Of a stretch of 64,000 nucleotides of DNA, positions 10,588 to 20,892 are shown piece after piece (the first letter of the stretch is position 1; each line of letters begins with the position of its first letter). Source of the stretch: Pseudorhizobium flavum (GTDB lineage: Bacteria > Pseudomonadota > Alphaproteobacteria > Rhizobiales > Rhizobiaceae). Location of the stretch: positions 1,426,001-1,490,000 of the forward strand of contig NZ_LR723670.1 in the NCBI RefSeq assembly GCF_902502825.2, read 5' to 3'. A model generated the notes under the pieces. It searched no databases. It saw only the letters and a program-made list of their open reading frames with translations, and was not told the DNA's origin. The position numbers were made by a program, and so were the translations under genes.

Positions 10588-12098
10588 TGACCGACTGGCC
10601 AATTCTCTCGACGGTCACCTTCCTGCCGCTCGTCGGCGTGTTTCTCCTCCTGCTGACGCGCGAGGACAGCACCTATGGGCGCCGAAACATCCTGAACGTC
10701 TCCCTTCTGACGACGGTCTTCACCTTCGTCGTGTCGCTCTTCATCTGGATCGGCTTCGACAATTCGAACCCGGGCTTCCAGATGGTGGAGAAGAGCCCCT
10801 GGCTCGGGACCGGCATCTCCTACCACCTGGGCGTCGACGGCATCTCGATGCTGTTCGTCATCCTGACGACGTTCCTCATGCCCTTCTGCGTGCTTGCCAG
10901 CTGGCATTCGGTCGAGAAGCGCCTGAAGGAATACATGATCGCCTTCCTGCTGCTGGAAGTCGTCATGATCGGCGTCTTCGTGTCGCTCGACATCGTCCTC
11001 TTCTACGTGTTCTTCGAAGCGACTCTGATCCCGATGTTCGTCATCATCGGGGTCTGGGGCGGCAAGGATCGCGTCTACGCGTCCTACAAGTTCTTTCTCT
11101 ATACGCTCGCCGGCTCGGTGCTGATGATGCTCGCCATCATGGCCATGTACTGGCAGGCAGGTACGACCGACATCGTCGAGCTGCTGAAGTATAACTTCCC
11201 CGCCAACCTGCAGACCTGGCTATGGCTCGCAGCCTTCGCCGCGTTCGCGGTCAAGATGCCGATGTGGCCGGTTCATACCTGGCTTCCCGATGCGCACGTC
11301 CAGGCACCAACCGCAGGTTCGGTCATCCTGGCCGGGGTCATGCTGAAGCTCGGCGGCTACGGTTTCATCCGCATCTCGCTCGCCATGTTCCCGCTGGCCT
11401 CGGACTACTTCGCTCCCTTCGTCTTCACGCTTTCGATCCTCGCGATCATCTACACCTCGCTGGTGGCGATGATGCAGGACGACATCAAGAAGCTGATCGC
11501 CTATTCCTCCGTCGCCCACATGGGCTTCGTGACCATGGGCATTTTCGCCGCCAACATGCAGGGCGTGCAGGGCGCAATCTTCCAGATGCTGTCGCACGGT
11601 ATCGTCTCGGGCGCGCTCTTCCTTTGCGTCGGCGTCATCTATGACCGCCTGCATACCCGCGAGATCGCGGCCTATGGCGGCCTGGTCAACAACATGCCGA
11701 AATATGCAGTTGCCTTCATGGTCTTCACCATGGCCAACGTCGGCCTGCCCGGGACTTCCGGCTTCGTCGGTGAATTCCTGACGGTGATCGGGGTCTTCCA
11801 GGTCAATACCTGGGTGGCACTCTTCGCGGCCACCGGCGTGATCCTTTCGGCGTGCTATGCGCTCTGGCTCTATCGTCGGGTGATCTGGGGTGCGCTGGAA
11901 AAGGAAAGCCTGAAGGGTCTCATGGATCTCACGACCCGCGAGAAGCTGATCCTCTACCCGCTGGTGGCGCTGACCATCTTCTACGGTGTCTATCCGGCTC
12001 CGATCTTCGATGCGACGGCCGCATCGGTGGATCTGCTTGTGAACAATTACGCCGCCGCCCTGCAGGCTGCGCAAGACCTTGCACTGACCGTGCACTGA
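10587..12098 (+). CDS. nuoM: NADH-quinone oxidoreductase subunit M
   Basis: This is the ND4-type proton-pumping subunit of complex I. The 503-residue membrane protein contains the family segments [23 protein letters not shown] and [20 protein letters not shown]. Its start overlaps the nuoL stop by one base. nuoN starts 18 bases after its stop. Nothing unusual was seen in the sequence. Confidence 0.98.
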   Translation: MTDWPILSTVTFLPLVGVFLLLLTREDSTYGRRNILNVSLLTTVFTFVVSLFIWIGFDNSNPGFQMVEKSPWLGTGISYHLGVDGISMLFVILTTFLMPFCVLASWHSVEKRLKEYMIAFLLLEVVMIGVFVSLDIVLFYVFFEATLIPMFVIIGVWGGKDRVYASYKFFLYTLAGSVLMMLAIMAMYWQAGTTDIVELLKYNFPANLQTWLWLAAFAAFAVKMPMWPVHTWLPDAHVQAPTAGSVILAGVMLKLGGYGFIRISLAMFPLASDYFAPFVFTLSILAIIYTSLVAMMQDDIKKLIAYSSVAHMGFVTMGIFAANMQGVQGAIFQMLSHGIVSGALFLCVGVIYDRLHTREIAAYGGLVNNMPKYAVAFMVFTMANVGLPGTSGFVGEFLTVIGVFQVNTWVALFAATGVILSACYALWLYRRVIWGALEKESLKGLMDLTTREKLILYPLVALTIFYGVYPAPIFDATAASVDLLVNNYAAALQAAQDLALTVH

Positions 12099-12116
12099 GA
12101 CAGGACATAATCGGAC

Positions 12117-13559
12117 ATGAGCTCTGAACTCTTCCTCGCAAGCCTGCAACTGTCCATGCCGGAGATCATCCTGGCGGTGGGTGCGCTCGCGCTCCTGATG
12201 ATCGGCGTCTTTTCGGGCGACCGCTCAGCGCCAACGGTGACGGGCCTTGCCGTTGCACTGCTCATTGCCGCAGGTCTCTGGCTGGTTCTGGCGCCGGGTG
12301 AGGGCGAGGCCTATGGTGGCGCATTCCTGCTCGATCCCTTCGCGCGCTTCATGAAGGTCGTTGCCCTGATCGGCTCGGTCACGGCCATGATCATGACCGT
12401 CGGCCATGCTCGCTCGGAACAGCTCGATCGCTTCGAATTCCCGGTCCTGATGGTGCTGGCGACGCTCGGCATGATGCTGCTGATTTCCGCCAACGACCTC
12501 TTGGCGCTCTATCTCGGCCTCGAGTTGATGTCGCTGTCGCTCTATGTCTGTGCCGCCATCAACCGTGACAGCCTTCGCTCGACGGAATCCGGCCTGAAGT
12601 ACTTCGTGCTCGGCTCGCTCTCCTCCGGCATGCTGCTCTACGGCTGCTCGCTGGTCTACGGGTTCACCGGCAATACCGGGTTTGACGAGATCGCTGCCGT
12701 GCTGTCGGCCGACACGCGTTCGCTTGGCCTCGTCTTCGGCCTCGTCTTCGTGCTGGCCGGCGTCTGCTTCAAAATCTCTGCCGTTCCCTTCCACATGTGG
12801 ACGCCGGACGTCTACGAAGGTGCTCCGACCCCGGTAACGGCCTTCTTCGCCGCCGGTCCGAAGGTCGCGGCCATGGCAATCCTCGTGCGCGTCGTCTCCG
12901 AGGCCTTCATGCCGATCGTTGCAGACTGGCAACAGATCCTTGTCTTCGTCTCGATCGCCTCGATGCTTCTTGGCTCCTTCGCCGCTATCGGCCAGCGGAA
13001 CATCAAGCGCCTGATGGCTTACTCCTCGATTGGCCACATGGGCTTCGCGCTGGTGGGCCTTGCCGCGGGCACGGAAACGGGCGTTTCGGGCGTCATCCTC
13101 TACATGCTCATTTACATGGTCATGACGCTTGGCACCTTTGCCTGCATTATGGCCATGCGCCGCAAGGAGGGCGAGAACGTCGAGAACGTCGACGACTTGG
13201 CCGGTCTTGCCTCGACCAAGCCCTTCATGGCTGTTGTCCTGACGGCGCTGATGTTCTCCATGGCCGGCATCCCACCGCTCGCCGGTTTCTTCGCAAAGTA
13301 TTTCGTGTTCATCGCGGCCATCGAGGCGAAGCTCTACGCGCTCGCGATCATCGGCGTGCTGACATCCGTGGTCGGCGCCTATTATTACCTGCGCATCGTC
13401 AAGCTGATGTGGTTCGATGAAGCGACGGGAGAGTTTGCGCGGATTGCCGGCGAGCTTCGCCTGGTCTTCGGTCTGTCGGGCCTCTTTGTCACCGCCTATG
13501 TCCTCTTCGGCGGACCGGTCGGCAACGCGGCAAATGCCGCGGCGAAGTCCTTCTTCTGA
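12117..13559 (+). CDS. nuoN: NADH-quinone oxidoreductase subunit N
   Basis: This is the ND2-type proton-pumping subunit, the last core nuo gene. The 480-residue protein has about 14 predicted helices and shows the segments [32 protein letters not shown] and [14 protein letters not shown]. The biotin ligase gene begins only 2 bases after the stop. The nuo transcript therefore probably continues into birA and rnj. Confidence 0.98.
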   Translation: MSSELFLASLQLSMPEIILAVGALALLMIGVFSGDRSAPTVTGLAVALLIAAGLWLVLAPGEGEAYGGAFLLDPFARFMKVVALIGSVTAMIMTVGHARSEQLDRFEFPVLMVLATLGMMLLISANDLLALYLGLELMSLSLYVCAAINRDSLRSTESGLKYFVLGSLSSGMLLYGCSLVYGFTGNTGFDEIAAVLSADTRSLGLVFGLVFVLAGVCFKISAVPFHMWTPDVYEGAPTPVTAFFAAGPKVAAMAILVRVVSEAFMPIVADWQQILVFVSIASMLLGSFAAIGQRNIKRLMAYSSIGHMGFALVGLAAGTETGVSGVILYMLIYMVMTLGTFACIMAMRRKEGENVENVDDLAGLASTKPFMAVVLTALMFSMAGIPPLAGFFAKYFVFIAAIEAKLYALAIIGVLTSVVGAYYYLRIVKLMWFDEATGEFARIAGELRLVFGLSGLFVTAYVLFGGPVGNAANAAAKSFF

Positions 13560-13561
13560 GG

Positions 13562-14332
13562 ATGGCGAGATCATCGGGACGCTTCTCGCTGGAGGCGTTC
13601 CGCCACGAGCCCCTCGGCGACGTCGGCTCCACCAACACCGAATGTCTTGCCCGTGCAAGGGCAGGTGACCCCGGCGGCCTGTGGCTGACGGCAACGCGCC
13701 AGACCAGCGGCCGTGGACGGCGCGGCAGGGCCTGGACATCCGAAGCCGGCAACCTCTATGCCTCGCTTCTGCTCGTCGATCCGGCGCCGATGGAGCGACT
13801 GGGTCCGCTTCCCCTCGCTGTTGCGCTGGCGGTCCATGCGACCATCAGGGCCGTCCTGCCGCCGGGCGCCGATCCGGTCGAGGTCAAGTGGCCGAACGAC
13901 ATCCTGATCGGGCGCCGGAAGACCTGCGGCATCCTGATCGAGGCTGAGAAACTGCTCGACGGACGGCAGGCGCTCGTCATCGGGATCGGGATCAATATCC
14001 GGCACATGCCTGAAGATGCGGCCTATCCCGTCACACGCCTGGAAGATCACTGTTGTTTTGCCTCTCCTGAAGAGGTGTTTGCGCATCTTTTCAATCGGAT
14101 GGCAGAGGTTCTGGAAGCATGGGATGAGGGCCGAGGCGTGGCGGAGATCAGCCGGCGCTGGCTGGGAGCCGCATGCGGAATCGGCGAGGCCGTCACGGTG
14201 AACCTTCCCGACCGCTCGCTTTCCGGCAGGTTTGCAGGCATTGACGCGCAAGGGCTGTTGCAGCTCGAAACCGGCAGTGGACAGGTTTTGTCGATTGCCG
14301 CCGGTGATGTATTCTTCGCAAGAACGGAATAA
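13562..14332 (+). CDS. birA: Biotin--[acetyl-CoA-carboxylase] ligase
   Basis: This enzyme activates biotin with ATP and attaches it to the biotin carrier protein of acetyl-CoA carboxylase; accB lies at 59458 in this window. The 256-residue protein is the short form without the N-terminal DNA-binding domain of E. coli BirA, so it should not act as a repressor. The biotin-adenylate loop GRGRRGRAW is near residue 50, and KWPNDILIGRRKTCGILIE is the catalytic segment. A C-terminal SH3-like domain follows. It is tightly packed after nuoN and 7 bases before rnj. Confidence 0.95.
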   Translation: MARSSGRFSLEAFRHEPLGDVGSTNTECLARARAGDPGGLWLTATRQTSGRGRRGRAWTSEAGNLYASLLLVDPAPMERLGPLPLAVALAVHATIRAVLPPGADPVEVKWPNDILIGRRKTCGILIEAEKLLDGRQALVIGIGINIRHMPEDAAYPVTRLEDHCCFASPEEVFAHLFNRMAEVLEAWDEGRGVAEISRRWLGAACGIGEAVTVNLPDRSLSGRFAGIDAQGLLQLETGSGQVLSIAAGDVFFARTE

Positions 14333-14339
14333 GGACGTT

Positions 14340-16007
14340 ATGGCTAGACAGGAAGAACTGGTGTTTTTGCCGCTCGGCGGTGTCGGCGAGATCGGCATGA
14401 ACCTGGCGCTCTATGGCTACGGCTCGCCCGGCAAACGCCAGTGGATCATGGTCGATTGCGGCGTGACGTTCGCCGGTCCGGAACTGCCGGGTGTCGACCT
14501 CATCCTGCCGGACATCCGCTTTCTCGCCAAGGAGCGCGAGAACCTCAAGGCGATCATCATCACGCATGCCCACGAAGATCACTACGGTGCCTTGAACGAC
14601 CTGTGGCCGGGCCTCAACGTCCCGGTCTACGCCTCGGGCTTCACCGCAGGCCTGCTGGAGGCGAAGCGCAATTTCGAGGGTAGCCGCGCCGATATTCCCG
14701 TGACGCCCTTCAAGGCCGGCGACCGGATTTCCGTAGGGCCCTTCGATATTGAGGCGCTGGCGGTTAATCACTCCATTCCCGAGCCGATGTCTCTGGTGAT
14801 CCGAACGCCGCTTGGAAACCTCGTCCATACCGGTGACTGGAAGATCGATCACGCGCCCTCGCTGGGGCCGCTGACCGACGAGGCGCGCTTCCGCGCCGTT
14901 GGCGACGAAGGCGTGCTCGCCTTGATGTGCGATTCCACCAATGCGAACCGCGAAGGCATATCTCCGTCCGAGGAGGAAGTCTCCGAGGGCCTGCGGAAGA
15001 TCATCGAGAACGCCGAGGGGAGGGTGGCGATCACCACCTTCTCTTCGAATGTCGGTCGCATCCGGTCCATCGCCCATGCCGCCCATGCGGCGGGCCGCGA
15101 GGTCCTGTTGCTCGGCAGTTCCATGAAGCGGGTGGTCAATGTCGCACGGGATATTGGCCTGATGGAAGGGATCAAGCCGTTCATCGCCGAAGACGAATAT
15201 GGCTACATTCCCCGCGACAAGGTCGTCGTGGTCCTGACCGGAAGCCAGGGGGAGTCCAGGGCGGCGCTCGCCAAGATCGCCCGGGACGAGATGCGCAATG
15301 TATCGCTGGCGGCCGGCGATACGGTCGTCTTCTCGTCACGGACGATCCCGGGCAATGAAAAGCCAATCCTGGAGATCATGAATGGCCTGATCGACCAGGG
15401 CGTGCATATCATCACCGACGCCGATGCGCTGGTGCACGTGTCCGGGCATCCCCGCCGCAACGAGCTGGTGAAGATGTACGAGTGGACGCGCCCGCAGATC
15501 CTGGTCCCGGTTCACGGCGAAGCAGCACACCTGACCGCGCAGGCGGAACTGGGTGCGCAGTCTGGGATTCCGAACATCCCGCGCGTGCGCAACGGCGACA
15601 TGTTGCGGATTGCGCCGGGCCCTGCCGAGGTCATCGATCAGGTGCCGCATGGGCGGATCTTCAAGGACGGAAAGCTGATCGGCGACCTGGAGGAGATGGG
15701 CATCGGCGACCGGCGCAAGCTTGCCTATGTAGGCCATGTCTCCGTCAACGTGCTTCTGGACAGCCGCTTCGATTTCCTCGGTGATCCAGATCTTGTCGCT
15801 TTCGGCTTGCCGGAGTTCGACGAGGAGGGCGAGGATATGGAGGACACCCTGTACGACGCCGTGCTGGGCGCGGTGGAGAGCATCCCGCGCGCCCGCCGCA
15901 AGGACCTTGAGACACTGCGCGAAGCGATCCGTCGGGCTGTACGCGCGGCCGCCAACGAGGCGTGGGGCAAGAAGCCGGTGGTCACGGTTTTCGTCAACAA
16001 GGTCTAG
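14340..16007 (+). CDS. rnj: Ribonuclease J
   Basis: This is a metallo-beta-lactamase/beta-CASP nuclease with 5'-to-3' exonuclease and endonuclease activity in mRNA decay and rRNA maturation. The metal-binding motif HxHxDH is at residues 76-81. Further signatures are NHSIPE, HTGDWKID, the beta-CASP segment FSSRTIPGNE and the late histidine motif VPVHGE. I start it at the ATG at 14340, which gives 555 residues beginning MARQEELVFLPLGG. The open frame reaches 108 bases upstream, but only inside birA. RNase E also lies in this window, and rhizobia normally have both enzymes. Confidence 0.96.
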   Translation: MARQEELVFLPLGGVGEIGMNLALYGYGSPGKRQWIMVDCGVTFAGPELPGVDLILPDIRFLAKERENLKAIIITHAHEDHYGALNDLWPGLNVPVYASGFTAGLLEAKRNFEGSRADIPVTPFKAGDRISVGPFDIEALAVNHSIPEPMSLVIRTPLGNLVHTGDWKIDHAPSLGPLTDEARFRAVGDEGVLALMCDSTNANREGISPSEEEVSEGLRKIIENAEGRVAITTFSSNVGRIRSIAHAAHAAGREVLLLGSSMKRVVNVARDIGLMEGIKPFIAEDEYGYIPRDKVVVVLTGSQGESRAALAKIARDEMRNVSLAAGDTVVFSSRTIPGNEKPILEIMNGLIDQGVHIITDADALVHVSGHPRRNELVKMYEWTRPQILVPVHGEAAHLTAQAELGAQSGIPNIPRVRNGDMLRIAPGPAEVIDQVPHGRIFKDGKLIGDLEEMGIGDRRKLAYVGHVSVNVLLDSRFDFLGDPDLVAFGLPEFDEEGEDMEDTLYDAVLGAVESIPRARRKDLETLREAIRRAVRAAANEAWGKKPVVTVFVNKV

Positions 16008-16016
16008 GGGGACGTA

Positions 16017-16421
16017 ATGCTCGGTCGGGTCAACCACATCGCCATTGCCGTGCCGGACCTCGCGCAGGCGACAGCAACCTACCGGGATGTGCTTGGTGCG
16101 CGCGTTTCGCAGCCCCAGGCGCTTGCGGCACACGGGGTGACGGTGGTTTTCGTGGAACTGGAAAACACCAAGGTCGAACTGCTGGAGCCGCTGGGCGCGG
16201 ACTCGCCGATAACCGCCTTCCTGGAGAAGTCGCCCTCGGGAGGCATGCACCACATCTGCTATGAAGTGGACGATATCCTGGCTGCCCGTGATCAGCTGAA
16301 GGCGAGTGGCCTCCGCGTGCTGGGAGACGGCAATCCGAAGATCGGGGCGCATGGAAAGCCGGTGCTTTTCCTGCACCCGAAGGACCTCAACGGGACGCTG
16401 GTAGAACTCGAGGAGGTGTGA
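16017..16421 (+). CDS. mce: Methylmalonyl-CoA epimerase (VOC family)
   Basis: This 134-residue VOC-fold protein matches methylmalonyl-CoA epimerase, which interconverts the two methylmalonyl-CoA stereoisomers in propionyl-CoA breakdown. It begins LGRVNHIAIAVPDL and has two beta-alpha-beta-beta-beta modules. The likely metal ligands are His7, His near residue 82 (GGMHHICYEV) and a late Glu (GTLVELEE). It starts 9 bases after rnj, an arrangement conserved in related genomes as I recall. A lactoylglutathione lyase-like activity cannot be excluded. Confidence 0.9.
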   Translation: MLGRVNHIAIAVPDLAQATATYRDVLGARVSQPQALAAHGVTVVFVELENTKVELLEPLGADSPITAFLEKSPSGGMHHICYEVDDILAARDQLKASGLRVLGDGNPKIGAHGKPVLFLHPKDLNGTLVELEEV

Positions 16422-16497
16422 CACTCCGTCCGTCCCGGCAGGTTTGAGGTCGCTGGGGTTTGTCGCTATAAGCGCAAAGCCCACAGGGAAGCCCCGG

Positions 16498-16767
16498 ATG
16501 TCGTTTCTTTCATTCTTCGCCGTCTACTTCATCATCTGGTGGATCACGCTTTTCGCCGTGCTTCCGCTCGGCATGCGCTCGCAGGGTGACGAAGGGGATG
16601 TGACTCTGGGGACGGTGGAGAGTGCGCCGGCGCAGTTTCGTGCAGGGCGCGTCCTTCTTCTGACGACGGTAATATCGGCGGCAATCTACGCGGCCTGGTT
16701 CGCAGCCTCGAACTATTTTGGCTTCAGCCTCGGCAATCTTCCTCGGATCGTTCCGGAATTCGGATAG
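16498..16767 (+). CDS. DUF1467 family small membrane protein
   Basis: This is an 89-residue protein with two probable membrane helices, residues 3-22 (FFAVYFIIWWITLFAVLPLG) and about 52-72. A short loop containing RSQGDEGDV lies between them. This matches the DUF1467 family, which has no known function. I chose the ATG at 16498; the frame is open further upstream but without family-like sequence. It is the last gene of the nuo-birA-rnj-mce run and is followed by a strong bidirectional terminator. Confidence 0.85.
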   Translation: MSFLSFFAVYFIIWWITLFAVLPLGMRSQGDEGDVTLGTVESAPAQFRAGRVLLLTTVISAAIYAAWFAASNYFGFSLGNLPRIVPEFG

Positions 16768-16783
16768 GACCCAGGATGCGAGC

Positions 16784-16813
16784 AAAAAAAAACAAGGCCG
16801 TGAGGCCTTGTTT
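16784..16813. terminator. Bidirectional Rho-independent terminator
   Basis: A 10-bp perfect stem AAACAAGGCC / GGCCTTGTTT has a GTGA loop. On the minus strand it is followed by an uninterrupted run of about nine Ts, a strong terminator for the sRNA candidate at 16784-16928. On the plus strand it can also end the transcript that passes through the DUF1467 gene. Confidence 0.85.
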
Positions 16814-16928
16814 CCAGTTTCGCGTGATCCTTACCGTTTCCGGGGCTGCGACAAGCGCGCCTAAGATCTGATCCTCCCAAGACTTGACCGCGAGGTCGGC
16901 AAGAATTTGATCTCCTTGCCTCTTTTAT
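16784..16928 (-). ncRNA. Small RNA candidate between DUF1467 gene and proS (alpha-r9 / Smr9C type)
   Basis: The minus strand holds a complete sRNA unit. The -35 is GTGACA (16963-16958), followed by a 17-base spacer and a -10 TAGCTT (16940-16935). The expected start is near 16928, and the Rho-independent terminator ends near 16784. The transcript would be about 145 nt. It contains a perfect 6-bp hairpin GGCAAG/CTTGCC (arms 16915-16920 and 16898-16903) and a smaller GACC-TCGC-GGTC hairpin. From memory, the Sinorhizobium sRNA Smr9C (family alpha-r9, about 146-149 nt) lies beside proS in the same position; I could not align it. Function unknown, probably trans-acting. Confidence 0.65.
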
Positions 16929-16934
16929 GGGCTG

Positions 16935-16963
16935 AAGCTAGCCCAAAGAATGGGCCTTGTCAC
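16935..16963 (-). promoter_or_regulatory. Promoter of the small RNA candidate
   Basis: GTGACA and TAGCTT are separated by exactly 17 bases and placed about 7 bases before the expected first base of the RNA. The -35 matches TTGACA at five of six positions. Confidence 0.5.
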
Positions 16964-17201
16964 CTGCTTTTTTTGCATTTTTGCTACACTGGAACATTAT
17001 TTTGTTGTTGACGAAAGTGTCGCAGCTTTGTCACAAATCCACTTTTCCAATGCACATTGTCGGTGAGCAAGCGGCTCCCTTCAACTTGAGGGAACGGACC
17101 TGCGAGCGGGTTTCCATGGCCCGGCGAAACCGCTATGAACGCAGCCAACCAGCTTCAAAAACGCGATTCCCGGTGGGGACGTCGAAACCTCGGAACATTC
17201 C
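16964..17201. other. Intergenic region upstream of proS
   Basis: About 240 bases without a convincing gene. It holds a TTGACG at 17008 that could be a -35 for proS, but no good -10 at the right distance. Short AT-rich runs lie around 16969-17005. No further structure was recognised. Confidence 0.4.
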
Positions 17202-18524
17202 ATGCGCCTATCCCGCTACTTTATGCCGATCCTGAAGGAAAACCCCAAGGAAGCGGAAATCGTTTCTCACCGTCTGATGCTGCGGGCCGGGATGATCCGC
17301 CAGCAGAGCCAGGGCATCTATTCCTGGCTGCCGCTCGGCAAGCGTGTCCTCGACAAGGTCAACAGGATCATTCGCGAAGAGCAGGACCGCTCCGGCGCAA
17401 TCGAGCTCTTGATGCCGACGCTGCAGTCAGCCGAACTCTGGCAGGAGAGCGGCCGCTACGACGACTACGGCAAGGAAATGCTGCGCATCAAGGACCGGCA
17501 GGAGCGGCCGCTCCTCTACGGTCCGACGAACGAGGAGATGATCACCGACATCTTTCGCTCCTACATCAAGTCCTACAAGAACCTGCCGCTGAACCTCTAC
17601 CACATCCAGCTCAAGTTCCGGGACGAGATCCGCCCCCGCTTCGGCACCATGCGTTCGCGCGAGTTCCTGATGAAGGATGCATATTCCTTCGATCTGACGC
17701 AGCAGGACGCAATCCACTCCTATAACAAGATGTTCGTCGCCTATCTGCGCACGTTCGCACGGCTAGGGCTGCGGGCCATCCCGATGCGCGCCGATACCGG
17801 CCCGATCGGTGGCAATCATAGCCACGAATTCATCATCCTTGCCGAAACGGGCGAGTCGGAGGTCTTCAGCCACAAGGACTTCGTCAATTTCGAAATTCCG
17901 TCCGAAGACACTAATTTCGACGACGTCGCTGGGCTGCAGGCCATATTCGACAAGTGGACCTCGGTCTACGCGGCGACGTCGGAAATGCACGATGCCGCGG
18001 CGTTCGATGCGATCCCCGAAAGTGACCGTCTGTCTGCGCGCGGTATCGAGGTTGGTCACATCTTCTATTTCGGCACGAAGTATTCCGAGCCGATGGGGGC
18101 CAAGGTGCAGGGGCCGGATGGCAAGGAGCATCCCGTACACATGGGTTCCTACGGCATCGGCCCGACGCGCCTTGTTCCCGCCATTATCGAAGCCTCGCAT
18201 GACGAGAACGGAATCATCTGGCCGGCCTCCGTCGCCCCGTTCGATGTCGTGGTCATCAACATGAAGCCGGGCGACGAAGCCTGCGACCGGCTTTCGGAGA
18301 ACCTCTACGCAGGCCTGGGCAAGGCCGGCAAGGATGTCCTCTATGATGATACGGATGACCGCGCCGGCACCAAGTTCGCGACGGCGGACCTGATCGGCGT
18401 GCCGGTCCAGGTCATCATCGGCCCGCGTTCGGCGGCAAGCGGCGAAGTCGAGGTCAAGGACCGCAAGACCGGCGCCCGCGAGGTGATGACGCTGGAAGCT
18501 GCAATGAACAGGCTGGCCGGCTAA
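17202..18524 (+). CDS. proS: Proline--tRNA ligase (short, alphaproteobacterial type)
   Basis: This class II aminoacyl-tRNA synthetase charges tRNA-Pro with proline. The 440-residue protein lacks the large inserted editing domain of the ~570-residue E. coli enzyme, as is normal in alphaproteobacteria. Motif 2 is around [10 protein letters not shown], with [12 protein letters not shown] just after it; motif 3 is in [10 protein letters not shown]. The anticodon-binding domain occupies the C-terminal ~100 residues. The start [15 protein letters not shown] is the family N-terminus. lolC follows after 47 bases. Confidence 0.97.
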   Translation: MRLSRYFMPILKENPKEAEIVSHRLMLRAGMIRQQSQGIYSWLPLGKRVLDKVNRIIREEQDRSGAIELLMPTLQSAELWQESGRYDDYGKEMLRIKDRQERPLLYGPTNEEMITDIFRSYIKSYKNLPLNLYHIQLKFRDEIRPRFGTMRSREFLMKDAYSFDLTQQDAIHSYNKMFVAYLRTFARLGLRAIPMRADTGPIGGNHSHEFIILAETGESEVFSHKDFVNFEIPSEDTNFDDVAGLQAIFDKWTSVYAATSEMHDAAAFDAIPESDRLSARGIEVGHIFYFGTKYSEPMGAKVQGPDGKEHPVHMGSYGIGPTRLVPAIIEASHDENGIIWPASVAPFDVVVINMKPGDEACDRLSENLYAGLGKAGKDVLYDDTDDRAGTKFATADLIGVPVQVIIGPRSAASGEVEVKDRKTGAREVMTLEAAMNRLAG

Positions 18525-18571
18525 GGGCGCTGCAGCCCGAAGGACGACGAGTTGAGGCTAGGGACGGAAGA

Positions 18572-19879
18572 ATGGCGAGCGTGACCGCAGAGGGACAGAC
18601 GAACAGCGAAGGCCGCGGCCCGTCTGCCGGTCCGTTTTCGGCCTTCGAACGCATGGTGGCGTGGCGCTACCTGCGCTCCCGGCGGAAGGAGGCGTTCATT
18701 TCGGTGATCGCCGGCTTCTCGTTCATCGGCATCATGTTGGGCGTAGCCACGCTGATCATCGTCATGGCGGTGATGAACGGTTTCCGTACCGAACTGATCT
18801 CCCGCATCCTCGGGATCAACGGCCACATGATCGTGCAGCCGGTGGACGGGCCCTTTACCGACTATGCCGACCTTACGGCGAAGTTCCAGGGCGTGCCGGG
18901 TGTGCGGATTGCGCTACCGCTGGTGGAGGGCCAGACACTCGCCTCCGGTCGCGCCGGTGCGGGATCCGGCGCACTCGTCCGCGGCGTTCGGCCGGAAGAC
19001 CTCGAGAAATTGAGCGAGGTCGCGACCAACATCCGGCAGGGCGACATCATCGGCTTTGCATCGGGGCAGGGCGTTCTGGTCGGCTCCCGGCTTGCTGCAT
19101 CGCTAGGGATCAATGCCGGCGATGACATCACCCTCATCTCACCCGAAGGCGATGTGACGCCGATGGGTGTCAATCCAAGGGTCAAGTCCTACCCGGTATC
19201 AGGCGTCTTCGAAATCGGCATGTCTGAATACGATGCGACGATGATCTTCATGCCGCTGGAGGAGGCGCAGCTCTATTTCAATGCCGATGGGCTGGTGCAG
19301 TCGATCGAGCTCTTCGTCAACGATCCCGAAGGTGTCGACGGGTTGCGTCCGCTGGTGGAAGCCGCCGCCGGTCGCCAGATCCACATCACCGACTGGCGTC
19401 AGCGGAACCAGACGTTCTTTTCGGCGCTGCAGGTCGAGCGGAACGTCATGTTCATGATCCTCACGCTGATCGTGCTGGTGGCGGCGCTCAACATCATCTC
19501 CGGCCTCATCATGCTGGTGAAGGACAAGGGAAGCGACATCGCCATCCTGCGCACCATGGGCGCAAGCTCCGGCGCGGTGATGCGGATCTTCTTCATGACC
19601 GGGGCGGCGATCGGGACCGTCGGCACGCTTGCCGGCGTCGTCCTCGGCGTCATCGTCTGCCTTAACATTGAATCGATCCGGCAGTTCTTCTCCTGGCTGT
19701 CGGGCACGGTGCTCTTCGATCCCGAGCTCTACTTCCTCAGCCAGCTTCCGGCTGAGATGAGCTTCAGCGAGACTTTGTCGGTGGTGCTGATGGCACTGAC
19801 GCTCTCTTTCATTGCCACCATATTCCCCGCCTGGCGGGCCTCGCGGCTGGATCCGGTGCAGGCCCTCCGATACGAATAG
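18572..19879 (+). CDS. lolC: Lipoprotein-releasing ABC transporter permease LolC/E
   Basis: This is the membrane subunit of the Lol ABC transporter, which extracts outer-membrane lipoproteins from the inner membrane and hands them to LolA. The 435-residue protein has one N-terminal helix (about residues 45-70, after [16 protein letters not shown]), a large periplasmic MacB-like domain, and three C-terminal helices from about residue 290. The tail ends [16 protein letters not shown] ([13 protein letters not shown]). Alphaproteobacteria usually have one permease of this type, so the LolC name is conventional. lolD starts 13 bases later. Confidence 0.93.
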   Translation: MASVTAEGQTNSEGRGPSAGPFSAFERMVAWRYLRSRRKEAFISVIAGFSFIGIMLGVATLIIVMAVMNGFRTELISRILGINGHMIVQPVDGPFTDYADLTAKFQGVPGVRIALPLVEGQTLASGRAGAGSGALVRGVRPEDLEKLSEVATNIRQGDIIGFASGQGVLVGSRLAASLGINAGDDITLISPEGDVTPMGVNPRVKSYPVSGVFEIGMSEYDATMIFMPLEEAQLYFNADGLVQSIELFVNDPEGVDGLRPLVEAAAGRQIHITDWRQRNQTFFSALQVERNVMFMILTLIVLVAALNIISGLIMLVKDKGSDIAILRTMGASSGAVMRIFFMTGAAIGTVGTLAGVVLGVIVCLNIESIRQFFSWLSGTVLFDPELYFLSQLPAEMSFSETLSVVLMALTLSFIATIFPAWRASRLDPVQALRYE

Positions 19880-19892
19880 GACTTTATCCGTC

Positions 19893-20576
<684 letters not shown>

Positions 20577-20708
20577 CTCCTCTCTTAACCCTCTGTTTAC
20601 CGAGGCTGCCGGCGACGGTGGCCTTTTCTGTTCTTGTTTCGTTTTCCTCTTGACGAGGAGTACAAAGACGGAACAAAATAACAACATAGAGGAACAGGGG
20701 AGACGACC
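20577..20708. promoter_or_regulatory. Regulatory region before the 28-residue peptide gene
   Basis: Just after lolD there is TTAA-N7-TTTACC (20585-20601), one base off a full CtrA site. Then come two near-matches to the rhizobial LexA box GTTC-N7-GTTC / GAAC-N7-GAAC: GTTC-N7-GTTT at 20630-20644 and GAAC-N7-CAAC at 20671-20685, each with one mismatch in the eight fixed bases. A possible -35, TTGACG, is at 20650 and the second LexA-like site lies where a -10 is expected. Binding is inferred, not shown. Confidence 0.4.
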
Positions 20709-20795
20709 ATGACTGATCTCATTCGGGACATTGCCGCATTCGCTTCCATAGCAACCTTCGTCGCGAGCATTTCCATGCTCATGCTGGCCATTTGA
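20709..20795 (+). CDS. Small membrane peptide (28 residues)
   Basis: This short frame encodes MTDLIRDIAAF followed by a hydrophobic stretch ending SMLMLAI, with one probable membrane helix over residues 9-28. It has a ribosome binding site (AGGGGAG, about 6 bases before ATG). From memory, related peptides that begin MTDLIRDIAAF occur in other rhizobia, which supports a real gene. It is followed by dnaE after 97 bases. The upstream LexA-like sites suggest an SOS-linked role such as division control; the known parallel is SidA of Caulobacter, a 29-residue SOS-induced membrane inhibitor. I see no sequence proof of homology. Confidence 0.6.
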   Translation: MTDLIRDIAAFASIATFVASISMLMLAI

Positions 20796-20892
20796 GCGAG
20801 CCGCAGGAATATCCGTTGACGACGTAAGTCCGAACTGGACTTGGAACGCTCCGCGCCGGAAAATCACCTGATTCATGAGGTGAGAGACAGCG

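Noticed and set aside
9082..10602. Very long open frame on the minus strand opposite nuoL (about 506 codons)
   Set aside because: It lies wholly opposite a well-identified gene, is full of His, Arg, Asp and Glu in no recognisable order, and arises from the codon bias of GC-rich DNA. The same holds for long frames opposite nuoF, nuoN, dnaE, topA and accC.
16928..16945. TGGGCT-GAAGCT-AGCCCA inverted repeat as an operator
   Set aside because: It overlaps the -10 and start site of the sRNA candidate and could be chance; there is no second copy and no regulator nearby.
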